Positions 44,679 to 53,695 of a stretch of DNA of 64,000 bases are shown piece by piece. The DNA lies in NCBI GenBank assembly GCA_944325865.1, contig CALVBS010000006.1, forward strand, positions 1-64,000, given 5' to 3'. Each line of letters starts with the position of its first letter. Position 1 is the stretch's first letter. The notes under the pieces were generated by a model. The model saw only the letters and a list, made by a program, of their open reading frames with translations. It made no database searches and was not told the origin of the DNA. A program made the position numbers and the translations under genes. The stretch is from Candidatus Gastranaerophilales bacterium (GTDB lineage Bacteria > Cyanobacteriota > Vampirovibrionia > Gastranaerophilales > Gastranaerophilaceae).

Positions 44679-45203
44679 ATGAAAAATAAGATTTTAATCT
44701 TGGCTTTAATAATTCTCACAGGACTTTTGTGTTTTAGTCTTTTTATTGTGTTTGAGCGGAATAAACAGCTTGAGTTTTTAAAAATTCAGCTGGAGGAACA
44801 AGAAAAAATGGTTTCTGATTTAAAAAAAGAAAAACAAGATTTAACTTCTGAAACCAACATTCATCCTATTGAAAAAGCTGTCCAGGAATGTATGAAACAG
44901 GAAAATTACACAACAGCAGGAATGTCGAAATGTGTGGATGATTCTGTAAATGACTGGAATGGAGAAATTGACAAATATTTCTCTCTTTTAAAAGAAGTAC
45001 TCCCGAATGACAAATACAATTTGCTGCAAGTTTCTCAGGAAAAATGGGAAAATTACAAAGAAGCACAGTGGGATTTTTTAGAGGCGGCTCTCTCTGAAAA
45101 AGACGGAACAATGTACATAAATATTTTAAGTGCTGACAAAGCTGATGTTGTGGAAAAACGTGCAAAAGATTTATCTGGATTTTATTTTGAATTAACTGAT
45201 TAG
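44679..45203 (+). CDS. LprI/DUF1311-like membrane-anchored protein
   Basis: 174 aa. Transmembrane helix at 5-23, a coiled coil (about 30-58), then a domain with the DUF1311 spacing of C...C...W...Y..L...L...L...Q..W..Y (QECMKQ, SKCVDDSVNDWN, QVSQEKWENYKEAQ). Some family members act as lysozyme inhibitors (LprI). AAAGGTAGAATAAT lies upstream of the ATG. Assignment by pattern only. Confidence 0.65.
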   Translation: MKNKILILALIILTGLLCFSLFIVFERNKQLEFLKIQLEEQEKMVSDLKKEKQDLTSETNIHPIEKAVQECMKQENYTTAGMSKCVDDSVNDWNGEIDKYFSLLKEVLPNDKYNLLQVSQEKWENYKEAQWDFLEAALSEKDGTMYINILSADKADVVEKRAKDLSGFYFELTD

Positions 45204-45205
45204 TC

Positions 45206-46096
45206 CTAATGGCAGGATTGTGGTTTCTTTCTGGATACAATCAGCAAGACTCCGGTAAGAATAAATATAATTCCTACAATAATTCTTGTTGTGAGCTGTT
45301 CATGGAATATTACGACTCCGAAGAATATCGCGGTTAGTGGTTCCAAAGCCCCTAATATTGCCGTAGTAGTTGAGCCGATAAGTTTTATTGCTACAGTAAT
45401 AGTTTCCAGTGATATTATCGTAGGAATAATAGATAATGCTATAGCACAGCACCATAAAAGCGGTTTATCAATAATTTGCAGCTCGGTGCAGAATTTAAGG
45501 TTAAATACATAAACCAACAGCCCGAAAAGCATTACGTAAAAACTTAGTTTGGCACGGTTAACATGTCTAATCGCTTTAATATTTTTGACTCCGACAATAT
45601 ATAATGCATACAGCAATGCTGACGAAAATACCAGTAAGACTCCTTTAATATTCAGGCCGGCTTCAGGTTTGCCATGATAAAGCAGGACTATCCCGATTGA
45701 GGTTAGAAGAATTGAAAAAATAATTGTTTTGGTGAGTTTTTCTTTGAAAAAAATTGTCATAATAATTGTTACAAGAACCGGGTATATAAAAAGGATTGTA
45801 CAGGCAATCCCGGCTTCGATGTAGTTAAAAGCATCAAAAAGGGTTAACGAAGATAGTGAAAAGAATATTCCGAGAAAAAACAGAGGGATAAATTCTTCTT
45901 TTGTAATATGCAGTGATATTTTTTTATGGAATTTCAACCATAATCCGTAAATTATTACCGCAAACGCATATCTGTAAAACAAAACCGAATTGACGCCGAT
46001 TCCTCCTGCATACAACGGCAGGGCAAATAAGGGGTTTGTTCCGTAGCTTATGGCGGCTATAGCTCCGTTCAGCACGCCTTGCATGTATCTTTTCAC
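45206..46096 (-). CDS. EamA/DMT-type transporter
   Basis: 296 aa, ten hydrophobic helices in two EamA repeats (the first about 5-130, the second about 145-285). A GTG start at 46096 is supported by GAGGAGAAATTT. Signature-like ends: AGIACTILFIYPVLVTIIM and TTAILGALEPLTAIFFGV. Drug/metabolite exporter superfamily; substrate unknown. Ends three bases from the converging LprI-like gene. Confidence 0.9.
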   Translation of the reverse strand: MKRYMQGVLNGAIAAISYGTNPLFALPLYAGGIGVNSVLFYRYAFAVIIYGLWLKFHKKISLHITKEEFIPLFFLGIFFSLSSLTLFDAFNYIEAGIACTILFIYPVLVTIIMTIFFKEKLTKTIIFSILLTSIGIVLLYHGKPEAGLNIKGVLLVFSSALLYALYIVGVKNIKAIRHVNRAKLSFYVMLFGLLVYVFNLKFCTELQIIDKPLLWCCAIALSIIPTIISLETITVAIKLIGSTTTAILGALEPLTAIFFGVVIFHEQLTTRIIVGIIFILTGVLLIVSRKKPQSCH

Positions 46097-46192
46097 AAAT
46101 TTCTCCTCTTGAATAAGATCATATATTAATAAAATCTAAAAATCAATTTAAAACTTAAACGTATAAAATTCAGATTTTGCGGATTAAAAATA

Positions 46193-46273
46193 ATGGAAAT
46201 TACCGCATATTATCCGAATACAAAAGTTTATAAACTCTTCGGTTTTATACCTGTGTTTAGAATATCAAAATAA
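46193..46273 (+). CDS. 26-codon ORF resembling a glycosyltransferase C-terminus
   Basis: MEITAYYPNTKVYKLFGFIPVFRISK. The KVYKLFGFIPxxxI end is similar to the tails of several polysaccharide glycosyltransferases. No good Shine-Dalgarno. More likely a relic or chance frame than a gene, but the match is close enough to record. Confidence 0.25.
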   Translation: MEITAYYPNTKVYKLFGFIPVFRISK

Positions 46274-46280
46274 ACGGTAA

Positions 46281-47279
46281 TTAAAATTCTCCGTCACATG
46301 GCGTGTTGCAATGAATACAGATGCCGTTGTTAAGATTATATTCTACCAGCTGATATCCGTTTCTTACAATCACCGGTTTTTTGCAGTTTTTACAATAAGT
46401 GCTTGACGTTTCCTGATTGGTAAGATTCCCTGTGTAAACATATTTTAATCCTGCATTGACTGCGGTATTGTAGGCTCTTAAAAGTGTTGAAAATGAAGTA
46501 GCTTTTCTGTTTTCAAATTTATATCTCGGAAAAAATGCACTCAAATGCAGCGGTGTACAATCCCCTAGATTATTGAGAATCCACCTGCATTCATTTGTAA
46601 TTTCTTCATCGGAATCATTTTCGCCTTCAATAAGCATTGTGGTGAGTTCAAGCAGACAGCAGGTTTCATTTTTAACGTACTTTATTGTATCAAGTACCGG
46701 CTGAAGTTTTGCAAGGCAATTCTTTTTGTAAAACTTTTCGCTAAAACCTTTTAAGTCAATATTTGCGGCATCCATATAATTGAAAAACTCTTTTGCCGGT
46801 TCACGATTAATAAATCCCGAGGTTACGGCAATAGTTTTTATCCCTTCTTTTCTGCAAAGTTTTGCCGTATCAACTGCATATTCAAAAAAGATTACAGGGT
46901 CATTATAAGTGAAAGCTACACTTTTACAGTTATGTTTTTTTGCAAGTGCAACAATTTCTTCAGGTGATGTTTTGTTAAGGAATTGAACATCAATTCTTGT
47001 TTTTGTTGTCTGCCAGTTTTGACAGAATTGACAACCCATGTTGCAGCCGACAGTACCAAAAGACAGTACGGAGCTTTGAGGATAGAAGTGGTATAGAGGC
47101 TTTTTTTCAATAGGGTCAATAGCCAGGCCGGTATTATATCCGTAAGAAGTTAAGATAATTTGCCCGCCAATATTTTTTCTGACATAGCAAAACCCTTCCT
47201 GTCCTTCATTTAAAATACAATTTCGCGGACAAATGAGACATTGGGTTCTGCTCTTATCAAATTTTTTCTGATACTTCAT
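46281..47279 (-). CDS. amrS: AmmeMemoRadiSam-system radical SAM enzyme
   Basis: 332 aa. N-terminal CLICPRNCILNEGQEGFC cluster, then the radical SAM motif C-x3-C-x2-C (CNMGCQFCQNW), an IDPIEKKPLYHF segment and AFTYNDPVIFFEY, all typical of AmrS. C-terminal Cys pairs (CKNCKKP and CIHCNTPCDG). In other genomes AmrS accompanies AmrA (AMMECR1) and AmrB (Memo), which are not in this window. Five bases after clpB in the transcription direction. Confidence 0.88.
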   Translation of the reverse strand: MKYQKKFDKSRTQCLICPRNCILNEGQEGFCYVRKNIGGQIILTSYGYNTGLAIDPIEKKPLYHFYPQSSVLSFGTVGCNMGCQFCQNWQTTKTRIDVQFLNKTSPEEIVALAKKHNCKSVAFTYNDPVIFFEYAVDTAKLCRKEGIKTIAVTSGFINREPAKEFFNYMDAANIDLKGFSEKFYKKNCLAKLQPVLDTIKYVKNETCCLLELTTMLIEGENDSDEEITNECRWILNNLGDCTPLHLSAFFPRYKFENRKATSFSTLLRAYNTAVNAGLKYVYTGNLTNQETSSTYCKNCKKPVIVRNGYQLVEYNLNNGICIHCNTPCDGEF

Positions 47280-47284
47280 AGTAT

Positions 47285-49957
47285 TTATTCCAGTGTGGAT
47301 TTTTTGTTAAAAACAAGTTCATCATTTACACAATCGATGATTATGATATCGCCGTGCCGGTATTCATTTGCAAGAATCCTCATAGAAAGCGGTATTTCTA
47401 CTGCATTGCGGATTACTCTTCTCAGAGGTCTTGCACCGTATAATGGTTCATATCCTTCGTTTGCAAGATAAACCTTAGCGTTTTCCGTGATTTCAAGTTT
47501 ATAACCCTGTTCATTTACACGTTTTTTCAATGAGGCCGTCTGTATTTCAACAATTTTTGCAAGTTCTGCAAGTGAAAGTGGTGTAAATGTTATTATTTCA
47601 TCAATTCTGTTAATAAATTCCGGCTTGAATTTTGAACGCAGAATTTTATCGACTTCCTCTTTTTTTTCTGTTTCTGATTTGGTTGTATCAAGCAAAATCT
47701 CACTTCCGAGGTTGCTTGTCATAATGATAACTGTATTTTTAAAATCAATAAGTTTGCCCTGACCATCTGTCAATCTGCCGTCATCAAACATTTGGAGCAT
47801 AATATTAAAAATATCAGGATGTGCCTTTTCGATTTCATCAAAGAGAACAACGGAATAAGGTTTTCTTCTTACAGCTTCAGTGAGCTGCCCGCCTTCTTCG
47901 TATCCGATGTATCCTGCCGTAGTTCCGGTTAAACGGGAGATTGCGGATTTTTCCATAAATTCACTCATATCAATTCTGATAAGTGCATCCTCATCATTAA
48001 ATAAAAATTCCGCAAGGGTTTTTCCGAGTTCGGTTTTACCAACACCGGTAGGCCCCAAAAACAAAAATGAACCTATCGGACGTCTGTTGTCTCTAAGACC
48101 TGAACGTGAGAGACGGATTGCATTTGCAATTCTTTTAACAGCCTCATTTTGTCCGATAAGACGTTTGTGCAGATAATCCTCCATATGAATAAGTTTCTGT
48201 GACTCATCTTCAACCAGTCTTGTTGTCGGGATTCCTGTCCATTTTGCAACAATCGCGGAAATATCATCCGCATCAAGATATTCTTTTATCAAGCGTTTTT
48301 TAGTTTTATCGGATTGAAGAATTTTTAAGCGTTTTTCAAGTTCAAGCATCTGCTTGTACTTTTTTTCAAGTTCGGTTGTTAATTCTCCTTTTTTCTGAGC
48401 AAGCTCTATTTGAGCTTTTAGGGTTTCTATGTGTTTTTTTACAGTAGAAGTTTTTGTGATGAGTTGTTTTTCTTCATTCCACTGATTTTTTAATTTTGTA
48501 ATTTTTACTTCAAGGGAATCAATTTTTTTTGTGACTTTTGCAATTTTATTTTCATTTTCTTTATTTCGTTCTTCTTCCAGAGCTTTTCTTTCTATTTCAA
48601 GCTGAAGTTTTTCTCTGGTGTATATATCAATTTCTTCAGGCATTGTGTCAATATTTATTCTCAGAGAGGAGGCCGCTTCATCAATCAGGTCGATTGCTTT
48701 ATCCGGCAGGTATCTGTCAGCAATATATCTGTCTGAGAGTTTTACGGCTTGAACAAGGGCTTCATCAAGAATTTTTATTTCGTGATAGACTTCATATTTA
48801 TTCTTTAGTCCTCTTAAGATACTTATTGCTGTTTCAATGGATGGTTCTTCCACTATAACAGGCTGGAATCTTCTTTCCAGAGCTTTATCTTTTTCAATGT
48901 ATTTTCTGTATTCATCAAGAGTTGTTGCTCCGAGTACTCTTATATTACCTCTGGCAAGCATAGGTTTTAAAAGGTTTCCTGCATCGACAGAACCTTCACT
49001 TCCGCCCATTCCCATGATTGTATGGATTTCATCTATAAAAAGCATTAAATCATCAGATTTTTCTTCTATCTTTTTAAGAACACCTTTCAGTCTTTCTTCA
49101 AATTCACCTCTGTAAGAGGCTCCGGCAAGCAGAGCTCCTAAATCAAGAGATAGAATTTTATCGTTTTTAAGACTCTCAGGGACGTCACCTTTTATAATTC
49201 TCTGTGCAAGGCCTTCAATTACTGCAGTTTTTCCGACTCCGGGTTCTCCGACAATAACAGGGTTGTTTTTAGAACGTCTGTTTAATATTTGTATAACACG
49301 TCTTATTTCATCGTCTCTTCCTATAACCGGATCAAGTTTATTTTTTGCAGCGATTGCCGTTAGATCCTGAGTGTATTTTTCAAGCGGGTTTTCTTCTTTA
49401 TCTTCTTTCCCTTTGGATGAAGATTTTTTTGCATGTGAATCCACGTTGTCTTCGGAAGATGACTTCTTATTCGATGTTTCCGAAACAATTTCACCGTTTT
49501 TGATTTCAACGGTGGTCATATTTTCAACTATATCTTTCAGACCGAAATAAAGTTCACGTGGTTTAACACTGTACTGCTTGAAAATATATTCCATGTTACC
49601 CGTCGGATTTTTAAACAGGGCAAGCAATATATGTTCAATACTGACAACCTTTTCTCCGAAAGAAAGGGCTTCTTTCTCAGCATATTCCAGTAAGTTTATT
49701 GTGGCTTGCGAAAGCGGGGGATCCTGACTTCTTTGAGGCGGTTTCCCTCCTGTCTGACGCGGAATACTGTTGTTGTAATCACGAATTAACCTCGGGTTAT
49801 CGAGGCCTACTTTTGAGAGCATTATTTTGGGAAGATCATTTTCATCTAAAAACAGTGCAAGCATAATATGATCAGGGTTCACTGCCGAATAATCCCTTGC
49901 ATAAACGATTGTTTTTGCCGAATGAATAATATATTGAACGTGTTCGGTTAATTCCAT
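47285..49957 (-). CDS. clpB: ClpB-type disaggregase
   Basis: 890 aa. Clp N-domain (two repeats, about 1-145), a Ser/Lys/Glu-rich linker (about 160-195), NBD1 with GEPGVGKTA, the long coiled middle domain (about 405-530) and NBD2 with GPTGVGKTE. The LGF loop needed to dock ClpP is absent after MTSNLGS, so this is the ClpB chaperone rather than ClpC or ClpA. It resolves aggregates with DnaK; grpE and dnaJ lie at 57479-59235. GGGGAGAGAGC precedes the ATG. Confidence 0.92.
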   Translation of the reverse strand: MELTEHVQYIIHSAKTIVYARDYSAVNPDHIMLALFLDENDLPKIMLSKVGLDNPRLIRDYNNSIPRQTGGKPPQRSQDPPLSQATINLLEYAEKEALSFGEKVVSIEHILLALFKNPTGNMEYIFKQYSVKPRELYFGLKDIVENMTTVEIKNGEIVSETSNKKSSSEDNVDSHAKKSSSKGKEDKEENPLEKYTQDLTAIAAKNKLDPVIGRDDEIRRVIQILNRRSKNNPVIVGEPGVGKTAVIEGLAQRIIKGDVPESLKNDKILSLDLGALLAGASYRGEFEERLKGVLKKIEEKSDDLMLFIDEIHTIMGMGGSEGSVDAGNLLKPMLARGNIRVLGATTLDEYRKYIEKDKALERRFQPVIVEEPSIETAISILRGLKNKYEVYHEIKILDEALVQAVKLSDRYIADRYLPDKAIDLIDEAASSLRINIDTMPEEIDIYTREKLQLEIERKALEEERNKENENKIAKVTKKIDSLEVKITKLKNQWNEEKQLITKTSTVKKHIETLKAQIELAQKKGELTTELEKKYKQMLELEKRLKILQSDKTKKRLIKEYLDADDISAIVAKWTGIPTTRLVEDESQKLIHMEDYLHKRLIGQNEAVKRIANAIRLSRSGLRDNRRPIGSFLFLGPTGVGKTELGKTLAEFLFNDEDALIRIDMSEFMEKSAISRLTGTTAGYIGYEEGGQLTEAVRRKPYSVVLFDEIEKAHPDIFNIMLQMFDDGRLTDGQGKLIDFKNTVIIMTSNLGSEILLDTTKSETEKKEEVDKILRSKFKPEFINRIDEIITFTPLSLAELAKIVEIQTASLKKRVNEQGYKLEITENAKVYLANEGYEPLYGARPLRRVIRNAVEIPLSMRILANEYRHGDIIIIDCVNDELVFNKKSTLE

Positions 49958-50075
49958 GCTCTCTCCCCTATTTCCCCATTCAATATTATCAAAGTTCTGC
50001 TATCGGGTAATCATATAAATACCTGATTTACGTATAAAAATCAGATGCGGCAAATAAATTTATTTTTACAAAAAT

Positions 50076-50107
50076 AAAAAGCCGTAAGAATATTCTTACG
50101 GCTTTTT
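50076..50107 (-). terminator. Terminator of hup
   Basis: Perfect palindrome of 32 bases (AAAAAGCCGTAAGAAT and its complement) followed on the minus strand by TTTTT. It separates hup from clpB. Confidence 0.9.
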
Positions 50108-50125
50108 AAATCTGTTTTTCAAAAA

Positions 50126-50398
50126 CTATTTTACAAGTTCTTTGAATTTTTTACCAGCAGAGAATGCCGGAACTGTTTTAGCAGCAATTTTCAATACAGC
50201 ACCTGTCTGAGGGTTACGGCCTGTTCTTGCAGCTCTTTTGCGAGCTTCAAATGTACCGAAACCTACTAAAGTTACTTTTTTACCTTTAGCAACAGTTTTT
50301 TCAATAGTTTCCAATACAGCTGCAACTACATCAGCAGTAGCTTTTTGAGAAACTTTTGCTTTTTTTGATACTTCTTTTACTAATTCTTCTTTGTTCAT
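50126..50398 (-). CDS. hup: HU-family DNA-binding protein
   Basis: 90 aa from the ATG at 50398, which has an excellent AAAAGGAGGTTCGCA upstream; the frame is open to 50449 without a better start. Sequence pattern of HU: MNKEELVKEVSKKA, VTLVGFGTFEARKRAARTG-RNPQTG, then FSAGKKFKELV. Bends and compacts DNA as a dimer. Promoter at 50473-50500. Confidence 0.96.
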   Translation of the reverse strand: MNKEELVKEVSKKAKVSQKATADVVAAVLETIEKTVAKGKKVTLVGFGTFEARKRAARTGRNPQTGAVLKIAAKTVPAFSAGKKFKELVK

Positions 50399-50472
50399 TG
50401 CGAACCTCCTTTTTTCCTTACAAGCAACGCCAGAAACCATTTTCCGCATGCTCTCTTCTCTTCGACAAGATT

Positions 50473-50500
50473 ATTATAACACTTTATTCGTTTTTGACAA
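50473..50500 (-). promoter_or_regulatory. Promoter of hup
   Basis: On the minus strand TTGTCA (50500-50495), 16-base spacer, perfect TATAAT (50478-50473), about 75 bases upstream of the hup ATG. Confidence 0.75.
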
Positions 50501-50602
50501 GAGGGTTTTAGCGATTTTTTTTAACTTTTTTTAAGATATATAAGGATTAGAGTTAAATTGATGTTTACAAAACCTTATATAGTGCACTTTTTAAGAAAAT
50601 AA

Positions 50603-51484
50603 TTAATTGATAGATGATTCATCGGCCCGTGCAAATTTGACATTTTTATAAAAATACTGGAGGATTTGGTAAGCGTTATAACCTTTCTTTGCGAGGTTAT
50701 TTGCACCATGTTGCGACATCCCTATACCGTGTCCGTTCTTTTTTACATTATCATCAAATGACGGAACCGCCCTGATATATGGTAAATCTCCGCCCCAGGC
50801 TTGTTTTGCTGTAACAGTATGTCCGCCTGCGGATGCTGAATAAAATGCAGATACAACTTTATAGTTGTATGTGAGTACAAGTCCGCTTGTTTCATCAACG
50901 GCATTATTCGTTTTGGCTGTTTCTGCCGTTGCTCCGCCGTATGCCTGATCTTCAGGTGTATCTTTCAAGTCAAAACCCAGACTTGCACGTTTACCGAGAT
51001 TTGCAAGGGCATAGCTTCTTGCTGCGATTGCCTGAGCTTTTAAGGCTTCCTGTTCCCAGCTTGAAGGCATTTCAGACGGCACAACGCCTTTAAGATAATC
51101 TTCAAGTGATACGTCATTTATTACTGTTAATTTTTTGTTTTTGTTTTGAATTACCAGAAAGCCGCGGTACCATTTATTTTTTGCACTGATGAAGCCTCCT
51201 TCCGGCGGTTTTATAACAACATAGTCCGAATATATTTGATAAAATTTCCCGTCAAGTTTGATTGCCATTGTATTCTTGTACGGAACGATTTCGTAACCTT
51301 TCATTCCGTCAATTTTTACAACTGTTTTATTTGTGTTTGCATCAATAATGGATGTATTTCCGGATGAACCGATTCCGACCCAGTCCGCATTAACCTGAAG
51401 CCCAATCTTTATAGCATAACAGGGCGAATTCAAACTAAGAATTCCAATCAGCACAAATAAATATAACAGTAATCTCTTCTTCAT
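50603..51484 (-). CDS. SpoIID/LytB-domain protein
   Basis: 293 aa from the ATG at 51484 (signal peptide MKKRLLLYLFVLIG..., cut near CYA). The SpoIID core is LEDYLKGVVPSEMPSSW, EALKAQAIAARSYALA and, later, YSASAGGHT and HGIGMSQHGAN. SpoIID-type proteins are lytic transglycosylases that act on denuded peptidoglycan; in a non-sporulating organism they are thought to act in division or envelope remodelling. No strong Shine-Dalgarno. Confidence 0.85.
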   Translation of the reverse strand: MKKRLLLYLFVLIGILSLNSPCYAIKIGLQVNADWVGIGSSGNTSIIDANTNKTVVKIDGMKGYEIVPYKNTMAIKLDGKFYQIYSDYVVIKPPEGGFISAKNKWYRGFLVIQNKNKKLTVINDVSLEDYLKGVVPSEMPSSWEQEALKAQAIAARSYALANLGKRASLGFDLKDTPEDQAYGGATAETAKTNNAVDETSGLVLTYNYKVVSAFYSASAGGHTVTAKQAWGGDLPYIRAVPSFDDNVKKNGHGIGMSQHGANNLAKKGYNAYQILQYFYKNVKFARADESSIN

Positions 51485-51521
51485 CACTTTTTTATTATAA
51501 CATATTTTCACAAAAATACTA

Positions 51522-52229
51522 TTAAGCCTTTTGGTCGATTTTTTCGCCTGTTTTTATTTTTTCGTCTTTTTCGGAAATTTTATTTTCTTGTTCAGGTTCA
51601 CTTTTGATACCTAATCCTGCTTTTACTTTATCTTTGTATCCTTCTGCTATTTTTTGACCTATACTGTAAGACGCTATTGAGGCACTTACAAACGCAATAC
51701 CTTTAAGGATTGCTGCTAATTTCCCTGCATTACCCGGTTTCAGTATATATTGAGAAATTGAGTTAAGACCTTTTTTGTTTTTCATCGAATTTGCGATTGC
51801 GGTCATATTTTTTTCATTAAATATTTTATTCTGATGAAGTTTCATCAATCCTTCACCGGCAAACATACCTGCCAGTGCTCCGGCTTCAGATATGCCTGTT
51901 CCAACCTTATCCTTTGAGGTCGCAACTTTAACACCGCTTGAAATACATATAAGAGGGTTTACATTTTTTGTTGCCCATTTTACTGCTTTTCCGGTATAAT
52001 CAACAACTTTTTTACCTGTCGGAGGAAGATTACTAAAAACACTTGAAGCATTATGTGCGGTTTTTGCTACTGTATCATTATATTGTGCTGCTGCCTGTGC
52101 CATCTTTGCTCCCTGGGCAAAAGCAACAGAACTTCTTGCGGTTTCACCGTTTTCAACTTTTTTTATATTTCTCCAGCAGAATATTCCGCTTGGTACACAT
52201 ACTTCTAATAATGGAGCTGTTATTGACAT
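51522..52229 (-). CDS. Uncharacterised protein with hydrophobic glycine-rich segments
   Basis: 235 aa. N-terminus MSITAPLLEVCVPSGIFCW, then a helical alanine-rich body with two hydrophobic stretches (about 92-125 and 173-190) and a charged tail (KISEKDEKIKTGEKI). It could associate with membranes. AGAAGGTATATTGTGTT lies upstream of the start. No family recognised. Confidence 0.65.
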   Translation of the reverse strand: MSITAPLLEVCVPSGIFCWRNIKKVENGETARSSVAFAQGAKMAQAAAQYNDTVAKTAHNASSVFSNLPPTGKKVVDYTGKAVKWATKNVNPLICISSGVKVATSKDKVGTGISEAGALAGMFAGEGLMKLHQNKIFNEKNMTAIANSMKNKKGLNSISQYILKPGNAGKLAAILKGIAFVSASIASYSIGQKIAEGYKDKVKAGLGIKSEPEQENKISEKDEKIKTGEKIDQKA

Positions 52230-52330
52230 AACACAATATACCTTCTAACACTGCCTTACTATTTATATAAAGTATTTTTGTATTTATAAATTGCTTATAA
52301 AATATTATTTGTTACATTTTTAACATGTAT

Positions 52331-52364
52331 TTAAAAATAAAAGCCGAACTTATTTGTCCGGCTT
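52331..52364 (-). terminator. Terminator of the 45-aa gene
   Basis: AAGCCG arms with a further CCGAAC/GTCCGG pairing and one mismatch (52341-52349 with 52356-52364). On the minus strand it is followed by a T-rich run. Confidence 0.75.
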
Positions 52365-52436
52365 AATTCAGAATAAAATGTTATGCAAATAGATGCATTG
52401 TCACTAAAATACTTTTTCATACCCTAAACAAAACAG

Positions 52437-52574
52437 CTAAGCTTCTTCAATCGCTGCTTCTGTTTCTTCAATTTTTACAAGAATATCCTCAATTTGTTCT
52501 TTTATATATTTCATAAACAGGCCTATTTCTTCTTTAAAACTATAGACTCCGGGCCAAGCAATGTATCCGTACAT
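52437..52574 (-). CDS. Small 45-aa protein
   Basis: ATG at 52574 preceded by AAGGAGTGAAGATTATT, a very good Shine-Dalgarno at proper spacing, and a terminator about 75 bases after its stop (52331-52364). It begins MYGYIAWPGVYSFKEEIG and ends in a Glu/Ile-rich helix (EDILVKIEETEAAIEEA). No homologue is recognised. The signals on both sides suggest a real, independently transcribed microprotein in a stretch that otherwise lacks genes (52230-52721). Confidence 0.6.
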   Translation of the reverse strand: MYGYIAWPGVYSFKEEIGLFMKYIKEQIEDILVKIEETEAAIEEA

Positions 52575-52721
52575 AATAATCTTCACTCCTTATCTTAATG
52601 TCTAACCTTAACAAATTAATGTTCGGTTTTTTGAAGTGAAAACTTTAAGGTTTTTTATATGGATTTTACATAAATTTACAAAATATAGGAATTCTTAAAC
52701 TAGAAACAAAAACATAAAGTT

Positions 52722-53579
52722 TTATTTCTTCTTTTGGGAGAGAACATTTGTTGTTACGTTGTCAATAACCTGTTGTAAATCATCTTTTGTTATTTTGTTA
52801 TCTCCGTTGAAATCAAGAGCTCTATTTGAGGCATAATATTTAGCTGTTTTTCTATCAGTTGCAGAGGTTAAGTAAGGCAGGTTTACACGTGAAGGTACAT
52901 AAAATAATCCGTATAATTCGCCGCCTGTAAGATTTTTGGTTTTATTTTTTATGTAAAAATCTTTCATTGCAAGAATATAATTTTTTACATAAGGCATTTG
53001 CTCTTCACGGCTTAATTGTGCAAATTGATTTATTGTTATTTTGGGATTAATTCCACTATTTTCCTTGTGATTATTTTTTGCATAATCTACACTCAATTTC
53101 AATGATTTACTATTCATTTGTCCCAGACCGACAAAATTACCTCTCTTTGCTTTTGGATTGAATTTTGATTCAATATACAACAGAGAAGTTAAATCTTCAG
53201 GCGAGCATTTTACTTTTTGAGATGTTTCAACTATTCCTGAGACAAATTTGTCTGAGACATTTGAATCTACAACGTTAATCATTGATTTAATATTGGCAAA
53301 AGTTGCATCTTGTTCTGTTTCATTCAATAACGGTTTAATATTTTTTACGGATATTATATGCCCTGTGAGTTCATTGGCATTTTTTACCAGAGAAGGTGCA
53401 TTTAGTGGCAGTGTTAGTGATTCCGCAAGCAGTATAACCCCGGGAATCGCTTTTTTTAACTGTGTCTCAGGATGCTGCGGAATACAAGCTGTTTTTACTT
53501 TTGCTGAAGCTTGCTTTATTTTTACTATTTTTCTTGCAACGCTGAATGAATTGTGATGGCTTATTGGGGAAATGAACAT
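52722..53579 (-). CDS. Transglycosylase-like (SLT-type) protein with an EF-hand
   Basis: 285 aa from the ATG at 53579, chosen because AGAAGGTGATAAAG gives a Shine-Dalgarno at six bases; the GTG at 53588 overlaps it. A lysozyme-like segment, LLYIESKFNPKAKRGNFVGLGQ (catalytic Glu candidate in IES; split here for length), is followed by a late DFNGDNKITKDDL loop that fits an EF-hand calcium site. No classical signal peptide. Likely acts on peptidoglycan; alternatives cannot be excluded. Confidence 0.6.
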   Translation of the reverse strand: MFISPISHHNSFSVARKIVKIKQASAKVKTACIPQHPETQLKKAIPGVILLAESLTLPLNAPSLVKNANELTGHIISVKNIKPLLNETEQDATFANIKSMINVVDSNVSDKFVSGIVETSQKVKCSPEDLTSLLYIESKFNPKAKRGNFVGLGQMNSKSLKLSVDYAKNNHKENSGINPKITINQFAQLSREEQMPYVKNYILAMKDFYIKNKTKNLTGGELYGLFYVPSRVNLPYLTSATDRKTAKYYASNRALDFNGDNKITKDDLQQVIDNVTTNVLSQKKK

Positions 53580-53662
53580 CTTTATCACCTTCTTTTTGGG
53601 GTAAAATTTTTATTAGCATAAGAATTTTGTATCAAACAAATTTGTTTTTCAAGTCCTATAAT

Positions 53663-53695
53663 AAAAAACTCCAAACATTTTGTTTGGAGTTTTTT
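53663..53695 (-). terminator. Terminator after the 112-aa gene
   Basis: ACTCCAAACA arms with flanking A and T runs (53663-53676 with 53682-53695). It closes the murA transcript on the minus strand. Confidence 0.85.

Noticed and set aside
46193-46273. 26-codon ORF as a full functional glycosyltransferase.
   Set aside because: Only a tail-like motif is present; the catalytic part is missing. Listed as a low-confidence relic.
47285-49957. ClpC identity for the two-ATPase Clp protein.
   Set aside because: It has the long coiled middle domain and lacks the ClpP-docking LGF loop after MTSNLGS, so ClpB fits better.
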